The position numbers and the translations under genes were made by a program. This document shows, piece after piece, positions 1-12,540 of a stretch of DNA of 64,000 nt (positions are counted from its first letter, which is position 1; each line of letters starts with the position of its first letter). Origin of the DNA: Circinella umbellata (taxonomy: Eukaryota; Mucoromycota; Mucoromycetes; Mucorales; Lichtheimiaceae); assembly GCA_025093555.1 (NCBI GenBank), contig JAIWNF010000023.1:620001-684000 (forward strand). The letters are read 5' to 3'. The notes below the pieces were generated by a model. It ran no database searches. It had not been told where the DNA came from and saw nothing but the letters and a program-made list of their open reading frames with translations.

Positions 1-60
1 AGTTCCTTTTTTTTTCTCTTTTTCCTTTTGACTATACATATAATTTTTCTTTTTCTTTAC

Positions 61-805
61 CTTCTACATTCGATACAGCATCAACAAGATTTCGATGGAA
101 TACTTCAGCTGGACTAGCAGTCCCATTTATTGGAATGGGGGGTCGTTTTCGTTTCTTATTTGCCGATCGGCGATTTCCTCTTTCATTCTATATACCACAA
201 CATTAAAAATCAAATATATTCTCTTTTATAAAAAAAAAAGAAAAAAAAGGATTTAACAATAGAATCATCTATACCTCGCTACGATCCGTCAATGTAGAAT
301 AAGGACTCAAAGAAGAGCTTGGCATCATTGGCGATCCAATACTACCACTTCCTCCATTAGTTGAAATAGACGATGAAAAAGCGTTACCAATCGGAACTGA
401 ACTAGCAAACGTTGGAAAACGAGCTTCTGCAGAAGATGATAATAACGCTTCATCGGGTGGATAATTAGAAAATGGGGGTGGTATTTCGTCAGCAGGGGTA
501 ATGAGCGTTTGTGGTGCTTCAAAACGTGCTTTTTCGACCGTCAAGTTACGGTCAAAATTGTTGTTTGTTAATAAGAAGTCGCGTCCAAGTGGATTATCAT
601 TATGTAGTGTTGGGAACATCGGTCGGCGATTGGTTGTTCCTTGTTGTGATTGTGAATTAGTTTTTGTTGGCTTGGTAATGACAGGAGATTGTTGTATTAC
701 TTCAGACGAGAACGGTGGTTGCTCGGCAGCAATAGCCGAACACGATGACACCTTATTGCTACCCCTGGTTGAAATAGGTTGTGAAGGTGATTGTAATTCC
801 TCCAT
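61..805 (-). CDS. Vac7-like protein, N-terminal part (runs off the window)
   Basis: Minus-strand gene starting at the ATG at 805. Exon 1 is 805-275 (177 codons, phase 0) and exon 2 is 187-61 (phase 1). The next donor reads GTAAAG at 60, so the rest lies outside the window. Exon 1 is Ser/Thr/Pro-rich and looks disordered. Exon 2 encodes a basic patch (NKKRKRPPIPINGT) followed by SPAEVFHRNLVDAVSNVE. From memory, that second segment resembles the conserved core of fungal Vac7, a vacuolar activator of the PI3P 5-kinase Fab1. The start is the first ATG after stops in this frame. The assignment rests on one short motif, and the transmembrane segment expected near the Vac7 C-terminus is not in view. 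Alternative: an unrelated low-complexity regulatory protein. Confidence 0.45.
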
Positions 806-1416
806 GGCATTTAGAAAAAAAACGGGAACAAAGTGTCAAGGTTTATAGTTATTATTAATAACAGTAGTATTCAAATTTTTATATATAAAGAAAAGTAGAA
901 GAAAAAAAAGAGAGCGAGAGAAGGATAAGTAAAAGAGATAAGGAAAGGGAGCAAAAATAAAAATAAAAAAAACTCTTTTTGGTGTCCTGTTATGTTGTAT
1001 GCAAAAAAATAAAAAAATGAAGATTACCAAAAAAAGAGGAGGGGGTAAAAAGAAGAAATTGTGTACACATTTTTGTAATAAATAATAATTATAATAATAA
1101 TAAACAGCCTATCTATAATAAAATAATAAAAAATAACAATACTAATAATCGCGTGCTTTGTATATAAAACATTGTTTTTGCCTTTTTTTTTCTTGCATTA
1201 GGTTGCGTATATATATATATTGATTCCGTTTGATCGGTGTATACATATAATATATGTAATTGCTTTATATAATTCAAATAGTGGTGAAGGGGGAATGTGA
1301 TAATTATTTTATATCATTTTTGTTGTTTTTCTCTACCCCCATCTGATATCCTGGTTGAAAGAGTTGCTGTTGTTTATATAATGGGCGGTGTTGATGATGA
1401 AAATGGTGGATGACTT
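806..1416. other. Intergenic, no gene seen
   Basis: About 600 bases between two same-strand genes: the promoter and leader of the Vac7-like gene and the 3' flank of the glycosyltransferase gene. It is AT-rich with A-runs and AAT repeats near 1080-1130. No conserved coding signal or RNA gene was seen. Confidence 0.6.
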
Positions 1417-4400
1417 TTACAACGGTTTTTGTTGGTTTGGTTCCTGTTGGGGACCGGGTGTAGGCTCCGCATCGACAAATACGGTAACGACCCGAGTCGC
1501 AAAATCAGGAACCGGATCATCTTCTGATATGACTGGAATAGGAATCAGTTTTGCAGATGGACATAAGAGATCGCTTGGATCATGAAGATGATCCTTAAGT
1601 TTCAACGGAGTACATGATGATACACTTCGTTGGAATGTCAAACCGCGTTCTCGTAAAACACCCATGGATTGAACATTGCCCCATAAATCTAATACAGGGA
1701 GACTGTACCACGTCGGTAATCGACCACCAGGAAGTTGTTGTAACAAAGATAGACCTTGACTATCACTTTTACTTGTCATCAAAGGAACTCGAAGTAATGC
1801 TGCCGCATTAGAATAATCGCCCATAGACATCACGTGGTTATTTCCAAGTTCAAGATGACTTGTTGATAGACTGACGTAGTTTTTGAAATTGGGATATAGC
1901 ATGACATAAGCCCGCATAAAGATAAGTTCGTCCATAAATCGTTTCCAGGAGTTAGTCCATTGACTTGATCGAGCGTTAGGGATGGTAATGTTCTGCATTT
2001 GTTTCTTTTCCATATCCGTGACACGAGCTGTAATGAAATCATGAAATTCGCGCCAATGTTCGGGAAAATATACGGCAGCACTACCAAAACTATGAGCAGA
2101 TTGCATCAGATAAGGTGATTCCGCATCATATCCGTTGCTGATCAATGCCGATGAAGGCTCAAAAATTTTACGTCCATTAGGATCATTTTCCATCACATTT
2201 GGAGAATATAAACTAATACCGAACATCGCCTTAGCATCATCGGGCATATCTTGTCCATAACGGTATCGAAGAATTGCATATTTTACCCACACATAAAACA
2301 TTTCTGAAAGTTCAACATGATCGTCCAAAATAATACCATACTCGTGATCATCTGCAGGATACCAAGATTCCACATACACAGGCATACGGTTGACTTTAGT
2401 AATTCGGTGGCGTAAATCTTTACCACCATGCGGCCAGGGCACATCATTGGCAAACGCCTGTGTGACACGATCACTCGATTGTTCCATAACAATTGTCATG
2501 TCGATTGTATCTCCAAAATAGTGTGCACGGGCCGCAGATCTAATTAACCGAGCAAGTGATTGAGGGTTTCTATCCGTAATGAACACCAATTTAACAGTGA
2601 AGTCATTCCAGTCTAAAAAAAAAGAAAAGATAAATATAGGTTTTTTATTTTATTTTATTTTTTGCAATACATTACTTACTTGCTAATGATTCTGCAGGTA
2701 AATTAGCCATCCACGATGCGTGCGCAATATCTCGAGGTGGTAACCCAATAGAGACGGTCTTGGTAATTTCTGTAGCAGCTTGGATACTCCGTTTTGCAGG
2801 TCCATTATGGTCAATATAAATAATAACATGTGGTTGAATCAATGACACTAACTGAGTAAATGCATGGGTAGCTTGATTAAGAAAGACTGAGGTATCTGCA
2901 GCAGACGAAAATCCAATATCTAAATCATGGATAGTAACACTATCAGCACATTTGGGGTGATTTTTTTCAATGGATTTGAGTAATTCAGTTGCTGATAATC
3001 CCTGCTGTTCCCCCGTTGTAATTATATGAATATCTGTCAATGCTGTCCGATCAAATTCACATACATAGGATATAAATTGTTTCATATGATGAACACCATC
3101 AAATACAAAAGTCACTGGTGATTTGGTGGATGCCTTATATGATTTAATTCCTGGAGCAGCAATAGATTCCCGCCATACCGTTCCCGCTTCCCACGTTTTT
3201 TGCAAATATTGGTCGATAGCATCACACACCTGACTCCCTGTATCCGTTGCGTCGTCTCTATTGGATAATCGTTTCGTTTGGTAATCTTGATCCAAGGATT
3301 CAGTAGGGATAACAATTGAAGGTATGCCTGAATGTATCAGTAAACTGCGACTAACAGAATAACCAAACAAATGCGGGTCTAATTGTTGCTGTTGTTGTTT
3401 GAAAATTGAATCCACTGAAACCGATGAAAGCCAAGATCGACGTAATAACCAAAGATCGGAAATCATATCCACACTTTGTGTTTTGCTTGGTAAACTCCCA
3501 TCCTCGACTCTATCTGTGATACATTTTAAAGGTGTGTCACGATATTGTTGCTTGAAGACCACGGCCTGCGTGCCCAAAAAAGCAGATCTATATTCGTCTG
3601 TATTTGAAAGTCGTAAAACTCGTTCCAGGTACCGTGTTCCTGGTGCGATATCTTTATCCACAATCCATAAATACTCGGTAGAAACACGTAATGCCACTTG
3701 TAACCATTCAATGGGATCCCAAACCATAATTTTAACATGTTTATTATTCTTGAATGCTACAGTTTTACTTTTGACATCGGATTGAACATCTGGTGTGCAT
3801 ACAATCCATAATGCTTCAGGTACAACTGTTTGTGAAAGAATGGATTCGATTTGTGTATGAAGCTGTCCGTTTTTGGTGTAATAGATAATAGCTGTCACTG
3901 GTACGGTACGCGCATGATTGTCGGTATAATGTAATTGTGAACCATCCATCAATCGATCTAATTCTTGGGAAGAATGCCCTCGAACTTTTTGCTGTGAAAG
4001 TTGTTTGGAGTATGATTCAAAGACACGGTCTTTACCATCTGCAATCCAATTGGGTGTCCGTTCATGACGATTAAATTGAGTTTGCCATTGGTTATTTTCT
4101 TTTTCTCCTGTTTGTAAATTAAAATAGATGCATATTTCCCCACCCCCGTCCATATGCATTAGTTGTCAAATGGCCAGCCAATAATATACCTCCTCAGTTA
4201 CTTTTTAATAACAATAACAATAATAATAATAAATTTATACCTTGTTCATTTTTTAATAGTTTATCTAAAAGTTCATAATCCGTCATTTGACTTGTGTCTT
4301 GATATTGGACAAGATCGTGTGTGAAAAGAATTTCATAACGGCGTTTTTGTGATGGTCGTGGTGAAGAAGGCAGTCGAGCAAATAGGAATAATAAGCAAAA

Positions 4401-4658
4401 AAGAGCAATACCCCACCAAAAAAAAGTCGGTCGATGAGTGATTAACCTTCGTAACCGATGAAACGAAAATGTATGTAAATTATTATGGGTGCTGGTATTA
4501 TGAATAATAGGGTGCGATCCACTATTCAAGAAAGGATTTCGATGGTGTAAGTTTGAAAAAGTACTATTGTTGTTGTTGTTCATTGTACTGTTGTTATGTT
4601 GTCGTTGAGAGAATATTAATTCTTCATCGCCGGTTGGTCTTTTTGAACTGCTGGGCAT
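1417..4658 (-). CDS. Golgi/ER type II membrane glycosyltransferase-like protein (GT2-like)
   Basis: Three exons, 4658-4241, 4107-2680 and 2612-1417, join in frame to 1013 residues. The N-terminus is a short Asn/Ser-rich cytosolic tail followed by one hydrophobic anchor (PTFFWWGIALFCLLFLFA), the layout of a type II Golgi or ER enzyme. The luminal part opens with a GT-A-like segment (VTAIIYYTKNGQLHTQIESI, then WIVDKDIAPGTRYLERVL, with DKD as candidate DxD). A second conserved block in exon 3 reads VFITDRNPQSLARLIRSA and IILDDHVELSEMFYVWVKYA. Proteins with this block occur in fungi and plants as uncharacterised glycosyltransferases. The sugar donor and acceptor cannot be read from the sequence. 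The start chosen is the ATG before PSSSKRPTG, because upstream codons in this frame look like leader sequence. An RFX-like palindrome lies about 225 bp upstream. Confidence 0.75.
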
Positions 4659-4881
4659 TGGAGTGATCAGTTTTAAATATTTATATATTCTTATATTCCA
4701 TACATACAAACACACATATAGTCATATACACACGGAAGAAGAAAAGAATGTGTGTTCTTATTATTGCGGTATTGTAAAAAAAAAAGGTTTTTGCGGGTGA
4801 AGAAAAGAAGCAAAAAGGGACACAATTATAGAAACGAGGACTACTGCCATTTGAACTTTACTCTCACCACTCAACTTTGTT

Positions 4882-4896
4882 GTTACCTAGGGTAAC
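4882..4896. promoter_or_regulatory. RFX-type X-box palindrome
   Basis: GTTACC-TAG-GGTAAC is an inverted repeat matching the X-box consensus GTNRCC-N(0-3)-RGYAAC bound by RFX winged-helix factors. It lies about 225 bp upstream of the glycosyltransferase start. Function is inferred from the motif only. Confidence 0.35.
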
Positions 4897-5604
4897 ACTC
4901 CGCATGGCGTGTAACATAAAAGATGGACCTCTCTCAATTTTTATAGTACTCCAGCCCACTATGAGTAAAATGAAGAACCCACACCACCGGTTTTTTTTTT
5001 CATTATGAGTACTATTCTTTTCATATGAATATTAAAGGTTGAGTAATGGATGATACCATGTTATCTATTATTGATAAAAAGAAAAAAGGTAGTAAGGAGA
5101 AAAGTTTTTCGAGAAGTGTTGAAAAAAGTTGGTGTCTTTTGTTTATCTTTAGTAGTACTTTGGTGATTATAATAAAAGCGGGTTTAGTTGTCATATTGAT
5201 TCTATGTGTAGTTTACCGTAATTGTTTTTAGCATCATATGATTCTTTGGATTTCAATACGGTTTGGTTTGATTTACAATCATTCATTATGATTTATCGAT
5301 AGCTTACGTATTTATGCTAGTATTATATTTAATTATAATAGATAATGGGAACTAACTATTAATATAAATAAGTCAAGATGGGAAAATAACCCTAAAAACA
5401 GTTAGTTTAAATTATGTTATCAACGTGGTTGCAAACTTTTGTAGAACCGATTATTACTTTTTACGACTCGTATATTTGTTACTATAACATTATTTTATTC
5501 TATTTGATGTGATTCTTCATTACGCTCTATTATGATTTCATAAAAGAAATAAAAGAAAATGCCATTTACTAGTTGATTCCTTTTTTGTATTATGTATGAA
5601 ATAC

Positions 5605-5760
5605 TTATTTTCTTGATCTTCTACTAAGGAAGATATTTATAGCTACTAGCGGAGACAACAACGTCAATCCTATTATGGATAGAAAATGTTTAGCATAATC
5701 TGTTTCAGGGTCATCATCAATTAATTTAACAAACCAAACAATATTATTGCCCATAAACAT
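5605..5760 (-). pseudogene. Possible relict terminal exon of a membrane protein
   Basis: A 51-codon minus-strand reading frame has protein-like composition: a segment rich in Asp/Glu (VKLIDDDPETDYAKH), then a hydrophobic stretch (FLSIIGLTLLSPLVAINIFL), then a basic C-terminus SRRSRK and stop. The frame is blocked by a TAA just upstream and no good splice acceptor lies between that stop and the ATG. Further upstream on the same strand, a plausible intron (GTAAGG at 6088 to TATATAG near 6029) joins short open segments that also end in stops. I read this as the decayed end of a gene. It could equally be a chance ORF, or a real gene with splice sites I missed. Confidence 0.25.
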
Positions 5761-6686
5761 CACATGAAACCATGATAAATTTTAGCTTTATTTACGAAAA
5801 AATAGGAGTTAAATCGTATATTTAACTGTAGAATGATGGTATCAAACCAAGTGTAATTTGTGTACTTTTTGAATTCGAAAAAACGGATTCAAATTCGAAG
5901 ACGCCCAAGAATTCTATGAGATAATGAAAAGCTTTTTTTCATTAGGGTGCTGTGTGACATATAACTTGTTTCAATAAAATACCGCGGCATTTCAACAAGA
6001 TTTTCTTGAACCATGGTATTAATGTTTCTATATGTAATTATATATAAGTTTAATAGCTTTACACAAGTCAAGCAGGAATACCTTACCAACTTGTACGTTG
6101 ATATTGTTTTCACAGCGCAATACACCCAAGAGACGTACTGTGAATGTGATAATGTAGGTTAACTTACATTATTTTAAATGTTCAAAAACCCCATCACACC
6201 ACTTACGCCTTTTTTTTTTACATGAAACTAAAAGTGGTGAGAAAAAATCTTTTTACATCATATGTATTTGAAGATTCATAATCATAGGTCATAAGTAACA
6301 GAGAACATGAACCAGCTCAAGACAAAGAAATCACACGTTAATCGGTTACAACTAATATTTCTTTTCTAAAAAATATCGACGCAACAGTGATTTATGGTAG
6401 AACTAATTAATTGCCTATGTTCTATTGTTGATTTAATTCACTGTGGTTGATATGTATAGAATATTATTGTTCTAAAAACTACTTTTCGCAGCAATAATAA
6501 TAATCTGCTTTAATACGTCCATACATAATCATCATATGAGAATATAATACAAGTAATAAATAGATTAGTAGTTTTATTATTATTATACAATAGATTGGAA
6601 TAAAAGATAAGGCATATATAACTATCCATAGCTATATTGATTTCAAAAAAGAGATTAAGGGAATGCACTCATACTAAAAGCTACTA

Positions 6687-7827
6687 TTATTTTATATCTT
6701 TATGTTCTACTTTTTTAACTGGCTCAAAAAGCCATCCATTAACACCAGCCAAAATTTCATTTCCAAGACTCTTAATTGCATCTTCATCCCGTCCAACAAT
6801 ACTAACAACTACACGAGCACCATCAGGCCCTTTACCCCACTTCGGATAGCTACCAATTTTGATATGTTGATCAGCAACCCGATTTTGTGCTTCTGTCAAA
6901 AGTGTAGCAATATCACCTTCAGGTTTTCGAGTAGCTATTTGAACTCGATAATAACGTGCCACCCCACGTTCTTTAGCAATATTTTCAAAACGATCTTTCA
7001 TTGTTACCATCAATCGTTCAAAAAGTCGTGGAATACCCGGTAAAATATGAATGTTGTCATTGACAACGACAACGGGTACCCATAATTCTTCTGGGCATGT
7101 ACGTAAAATTTTGGCAGGTGAAGGAAAAATAGCCATTCTTTTTCTAGCATCCGTCATTTTCCAATAAGGGTCTCTAGCAGTCATTATTTTCTGCATGGCT
7201 GTACAAGTCTCTTGATCAACTTCTGTAGGAAGGGAATAAGCGCGAGCTATGGCATCGTATGTTAAGTCGTCGTGTGTGGGTCCTATACATGGATAGATAA
7301 TATCAGCTTTTTTTTCTTTTTCTCTTTGTTTGGCTCTTGGTAACAATGTGTGAACATGACTGATAATTTACCAATACCACCACTTGTAAATACAAGATCA
7401 TGTTGACTAGATAGTCGTGTTACAGCTTCAGCAATATCGTTATAATCATCCCCAATGATTTCAACCCGTTTCAAATCAATACCACAGTCAAATAAATATT
7501 TTGCTATTATTAATTATAAAAGAAAAGATAAATTGAGCATTAATAACTATAGTCTTTTTAAAACAGATCGTCTATTCACTTTTTTTATATGTTTATGCTA
7601 CCTAAAAAATGAGCATTTGAATCGCGAGTTTTGCCATTTAATATTTCATCACCAATAATACAAGCAGCTGCTGTCACAGTTTGATGGGTAGGTTGTGTAG
7701 TAGTCATGAATCGTGTGTTAAATAAGAGCCTAGTGTGATTATTATAATTACTATTATTATTACGGTATAGTATACGTGGTATATGGTAAAAAAGTGGTCG
7801 CAATAGTGGTGTTTTTTTATAGAACAT
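6687..7827 (-). CDS. MoaB/Mog (CinA-type) molybdopterin-binding domain protein
   Basis: Exons 7827-7602, 7503-7372 and 7282-6687 join to 317 residues. The N-terminal 40 residues are basic and rich in Asn/Leu/Arg (MFYKKTPLLRPLFYH), possibly a mitochondrial presequence. An internal ATG at 7707 (MTTTQPTH) would give a 277-residue form. The domain hallmarks are all present: IIGDEILNGKTRDSN, FLAKYLFDCGIDLKRVEII, and TSGGIGPTHDDLT split across intron 2. The family includes bacterial CinA and the N-terminal domain of animal FAD synthase. No FAD-synthase (PAPS reductase-like) domain follows, so this is a stand-alone domain protein. Its substrate, perhaps a nucleotide or pterin, is unknown. The start is 178 bp from the divergent ATG101 start, so a shared promoter is likely. 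Confidence 0.85.
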
Positions 7828-8005
7828 TCTATTATGAAAATAAAGTTGTGGTGGTGAGAAATCCTTCTCTTTTTGGGTGGAAATGCAAACTCCATTTCTT
7901 TCCTTATTCGGATTGGGAAAAAAAAAGTGTCGATTGCGGCATAACAGTTTTATTCGCTCTCTTTTTACTTTGTTGCTGTGTGTATTTCTCACCCTTCTTC
8001 AAACC

Positions 8006-9664
8006 ATGGCTACCAATGCTCATGAATTTAACATTGAAATGGTAAAAAAAAAAAGAGAAATCATAGATTTATTATGAAACAAATTCAATATAGCAAGTAT
8101 TTCCCCGGAAAAGAAAAATAAAATTGATGAACCTTTTCTTTAACAATTGATAAACGGATCTATTTCTTCTCTTAATTTGCTAGACCGCAGTTCCACGAGA
8201 ACATGTCAAGGATGTTCTTCGAGGTATTTATTCATAAATTCGACTGAAGAGTCTTTCATATATTAAAAGAAAATAGAATAAAATAAAATAGAATACGATT
8301 TCGGTCTATCTTTAACCCAACTTTCTTTTTTGATAGCTTTACTTCACTCTATATTCTTTCATCGATTACTAGTAAACGTTACTCCACGAGAATTTGTCGT
8401 TCTGGATACAACAGTGGTAAACACGTGTTTTTATCAATTATTTACTTTTCTTTTGTTATTATACATTCATACAGCGTTACGTCTTTTTTTTTATTTTTTC
8501 TATCTTCCTTTTTTTAATACTTTTATTTTTTAATAATGATGATAATGACAATAAGGGAGAACTGAAAAGAAAGAGCTTAATTATAGTCAGCAACAGATAA
8601 CCGAGATGTTGAACATCTGATCGACGAACGGGCTGCGGAGTTTGTTCAAAATGTATGTTCAAGTCATGTGAAGCAGGGCAAGGTATATAGTTTATTTATC
8701 AAATCTATCAAGATGGAAAGGATAAAGAAAACATATAAATAAAAGTAAAATAAAAATGGAATGATTTATTTTATAGATTGCAGTGTTATTTTATGAACAA
8801 CGAGATAAAAAGATCTGGTTTCAATTTTCAAAAGCAAAAGAACTTGTTTGTTGGGAACGATGGGCTATTACCATGAGTCTTGCACAACCTACTAATGAAC
8901 AAGGTAAACCTACATTATATATCAGACGGAAGGAATAAAAGTAGGAGGACGGATTCTATTTTTTTTAAAGGAGGGAATATAAAAATAGAAGTGGGGAAGG
9001 AAATGTCAAACTTAAGGTGGTTGGTGTAAATTTTATAATTTATATATAGAACGACAAAAAATGCAAAGATCGTTACAGCAACAATTGACTCAATGCTTAC
9101 ATGATATATTAAAACTGGCAAATAATCATAAGGAGCATATACCATCCATTAAAACTGTAGATGGTAATCCATTTCCATATCATGTGAGTTATTACTTTTT
9201 TCAACGTAGTTGATAATTGAATTCAAAGCAGTGAAGAAGGGGAAGAATGATGATATGTGAGCTTATAGAATTCTTGTACTTGTGTTTGGTTTTTTCTCCT
9301 TCTTTGAAAACCTTAATAATAATGATAATAATAATAACAATAATAATAGATAGCTATATTATCACAATCAGAATCATGGGGTGCAATGATAAAAAGGTTA
9401 TTGGTCACGGATGCACCAGCTACCAGTGGAACTGAAAGCGATACAAGTGCTTCACCGTCACCTAGTTCAAGCTCAAGTATAAGAAGAGGATCAATAGGAA
9501 TTGGTAGTGGAGCTACAACTACAGCAGGTAGTGCTAATGTGGGAATGACTAGACCTGCATCAATAAGCAGTACTAGTGGTAATAGCAGTACAACTGCTGC
9601 TGCTACTACCACAGCAACAGCAAATATATTATCAAGGAGCCCAAGAAGAAGTGATTTAAGTTAA
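8006..9664 (+). CDS. ATG101: Autophagy-related protein 101
   Basis: Seven exons, 8006-8041, 8184-8223, 8337-8416, 8587-8682, 8777-8903, 9050-9183 and 9350-9664, join to 275 residues. Atg101 is a HORMA-fold subunit of the Atg1/ULK1 initiation complex that binds Atg13. Family blocks visible are TAVPREHVKDVLRALLHSIF with FHRLLVNVTPRE in exons 2-3, DVEHLIDERAAEFVQ in exon 4, and IAVLFYEQRDKKIWF then ELVCWERWAITMSL in exon 5. The last would hold the Trp-containing WF-finger region. After the HORMA core (WGAMIKRLLVTDAP) the protein carries about 75 residues of Ser/Thr/Gly/Ala-rich sequence, making it longer than the roughly 220-residue animal protein. All introns are short GT-AG. Exon 1 has only 12 codons, but its ATG is in frame and matches the family N-terminus (EFNIEM). 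Confidence 0.93.
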
Positions 9665-12540
9665 TATATTCTTTTTATCCACACATTTGTTTTTTGAAAC
9701 CATTTATTATAACAACCATTCGCTACATTCTTTTTTTTAAAACGCACAAACAAGCCTCCATATTATCAAAAGAACATACCCCTCGCATTCAGTCACTTAC
9801 TCGCTCCCAATACCATGGACAGACACATATTTTTATTTAGACTTACTTGTAAAAAAAAATGTCTGTTTTCTTTTTCTTTATTATTCGTCACCAATGATTA
9901 TTTTCAAGTTTATATGTATTAATATATACGAATAACGATGCCTTCGTCATTTTTTGTATACATTATTATAATCTCTTAACACACGTATATATGTGTACGT
10001 AAAGATACACATTTGAAAATGAGTCTGGTGGTAAGGGGGAAGAAATATTTGTATATATATGGTAAACATGATTGTTGTCTGGATACAGCTAATAATAAAT
10101 AAAAACTGAAGCATTGGGTTAGATATACACTTATCATTAGGTTTCAGTAATAGATGGACATTATTAATAGCGATATAATAATACTACGTGTTGAAAGATT
10201 ACTTATTAGTGAAATTTCTCAAAAAGTTAATAATCCATGAAGGCTACGAGCCACCTTAAATTTGTTTTCTTTATACGTATACTTATTATTTTACTCCCAT
10301 ATTATCAAGACAACAACAAAAAAAAAGTTAACATCTATGAATTGAAAAACGATATAAAAGTAATTGTACCCCACAAAATTCAAAGTGTTGACATATGAAT
10401 TTCTTTACAGACACTCTTTGCGCATAAAAACACTATTTACACATACACATTCTACACTGAAAACTGAAAGAGAAAGATTGTACGGGGTGTTGTTTTTTCA
10501 CTTTGGCCTGTTGAATTTCATGATTGTCGACAGGAATTGAGAAGGATATACGATGGTGTGTACTAGACTTCAAAAGTTAGGTAACATTATGCATAAAGCG
10601 GTTTACGTAGAATTTTTTTTTTGTAATCTCTCTCTTTATGATCACTTTTGGGTATTTTCTCATTTTTTTCCACTCTTAACTGTGAACAGAGCTTAAAATT
10701 CGTTATTGTGTTATGTTTATATATTTTGTTGTAATGCTGAAAATATGCTATTTATTGTACTTGTTAAGAGAAACAGGGACTAAATGATTTAATATACATT
10801 TATAATATATTGTTACGGTTGGTTCCATACTAGCAATGAATTGACAAGGGATGTAATAGCAATAGCTGTTGGTGCTTGGCTTATATGAATACAGTAGGGC
10901 CCCGTTAATTTACTTGTTTCTGCCAGGAATAGTTATAAAACATAGTGTTCAACTTTCACATCCCCTTTATTTTCACTTTCACAATGATTTTGAGGACTTG
11001 AAATTAAGCGGCCTTACAAAACATGACTTGAGAAAGGCTTTTATGAGCTTCTGTGATAAAGAAGTTACATAAAGTAGTTTGTTTAGAAGACAGCAACTAT
11101 CTACTCTATTTTGAAAATCCATGGAACTAACATAGCTCTACTATAATACCAACATTGAGTGTATCTATGGTATCCATATACTTTTTCTTTAGTGATTGGT
11201 ATTATCACAAAATCTTTCAAAGAAATATTAACTATATAATATGAAGCATATTAGACACCCACATCTAATATATACATGGTCTATTTATTATTATTTTCTA
11301 TTAAACTTTTTAACAGTTTTCGCCTCTACGTAACATAATCCACCGATAATCTCATTCCATCGTTAATTTCACAAAATATCCAGGAATGAAGTACATGAAA
11401 TTAACGGGGGCCTACTGTAGCTCGATTCCATGTTCTCTTATACAATTGTGATTACCATGGCGATAAATTTCCTATCACAGTTTCTTTAAAACTGGTGTTT
11501 ACTCTTTAAAGGTGATGATGGAATGCTATGTTATAGGCGTATGAACAAAATACTTTACCGAAAATTGCTTTTGGTTGAAGAATGCTTTATTTAAGAGACT
11601 TTAAATAACCATATTAGCATTTGAAAAGACAAATCAAATACGCACCGCTTGTCGTTATTTTTCTATCACATGTGCCTATGATATGTCTTTTTGTAACTTT
11701 TTTTTATCTTTGAGGATTACCACTTGCTGGTGTATGTACCATTGAATATAAAGCACACCAGTTGGTGCTGTATATTCAATTTAAAAAACTGTCTTTCTTT
11801 ATGGAAAGCGTAATTATAACGAGTAATTATTTCAATGTCCAAAATCTTATATGGATAGTAACATAAGGTATTGTGACGATATGTAATAGCGTATATAAGA
11901 TGTCACGACATATATATATTTATGATGTTAATTTAATATTTCTACAGAAGAATCCTTTATGCCTAAAATAATATATGCAGCCTATCCGTGATTTTCTACA
12001 TTCACATGTCCAAGTGTTGAAAATTGATTATTTTCATTATCATTATTGTGTTCCATGAATTTATCTTGGGAGTAAAAAAAAAATAAAAACCTCCTGTCCC
12101 TCTTGCTAATCTTGTGATATTAAAATTTTATACTCTTAAAAGTTGATTAATTTTAAAGTCCAAAAAAAAAACACTCTTATATGTGTTCATATTCTAGCTA
12201 ATAATAAGAGTAAAAATAACAGGGACAACAAATTTGTAATAGCTTTTTCTAAGATGTAAATAATTATAATGCGGTGTTGTTTCTTTATTAAAAGATCTAC
12301 ATAATATGCAGCGGTCGACAATCGATCTCAGTTGCTTTTCCGGATGATCTAAAACAGGGTTTTTTTAATCACCACATGACACAAGGGAATAGAAAGTAGT
12401 GCCATCTTTTTTTTTCTGGCTATTTTTATAATTAAAAAAGGTTATATTACTATTTACCTCTAATTTTTTTTTGCTTCTCCTTCCTTATTATTCATTTGCT
12501 TCTTCCCCCCCCCTTTTTATTCTCTATAAGTTAAAGTAAT
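9665..12540. other. Intergenic, about 2.9 kb, holding a TIR element
   Basis: AT-rich sequence between two plus-strand genes. It contains one short transposon-like element (10892-11418, listed separately). A 67-codon ORF at 10869-11072 overlaps the left TIR and shows no family features. No RNA gene was seen. Confidence 0.55.
10892..11418. mobile_element. Short TIR element (MITE-like, Tc1/mariner-pogo style)
   Basis: The left end reads CAGTAGGGCCCCGTTAATTT. The right end, read on the other strand, is CAGTAGGCCCCCGTTAATTT, a 20-bp terminal inverted repeat with one mismatch. Both ends are bounded directly by TA (10890-10891 and 11419-11420), the target duplication of Tc1/mariner-pogo transposases, whose ends often begin CAGT. 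The element is 527 bp with no transposase ORF, so it is non-autonomous. A second copy of the subterminal motif CGTTAATTTCA lies just inside the right end (about 11361). Confidence 0.7.

Larger units (their letters stand above)
4659..6686. other. Intergenic, about 2 kb, with possible relict coding pieces
   Basis: The first 300-400 bases are probably the promoter of the glycosyltransferase gene. A small plus-strand ORF at 5046-5231 has no recognisable features. A minus-strand stretch at 5605-6160 looks partly protein-coding and is listed separately. The remainder is AT-rich with no gene seen. Confidence 0.5.

Noticed and set aside
501..848. 115-codon plus-strand ORF opposite the Vac7-like exon
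   Set aside because: It is antisense to a better supported exon with consistent splice sites and a conserved motif.
3399..3785. 128-codon plus-strand ORF inside the glycosyltransferase gene
   Set aside because: Shadow of exon 2; no domain and no splice support.
7776..8045. Plus-strand ORF across the 5' region of the MoaB-type gene into ATG101
   Set aside because: It overlaps the shared promoter and reads ATG101 exon 1 in a different frame; low-complexity.
9313..9612. 99-codon minus-strand ORF at the ATG101 3' end
   Set aside because: Antisense of the Ser/Thr-rich tail exon, giving an artificial Val/Leu/Ala-rich product.
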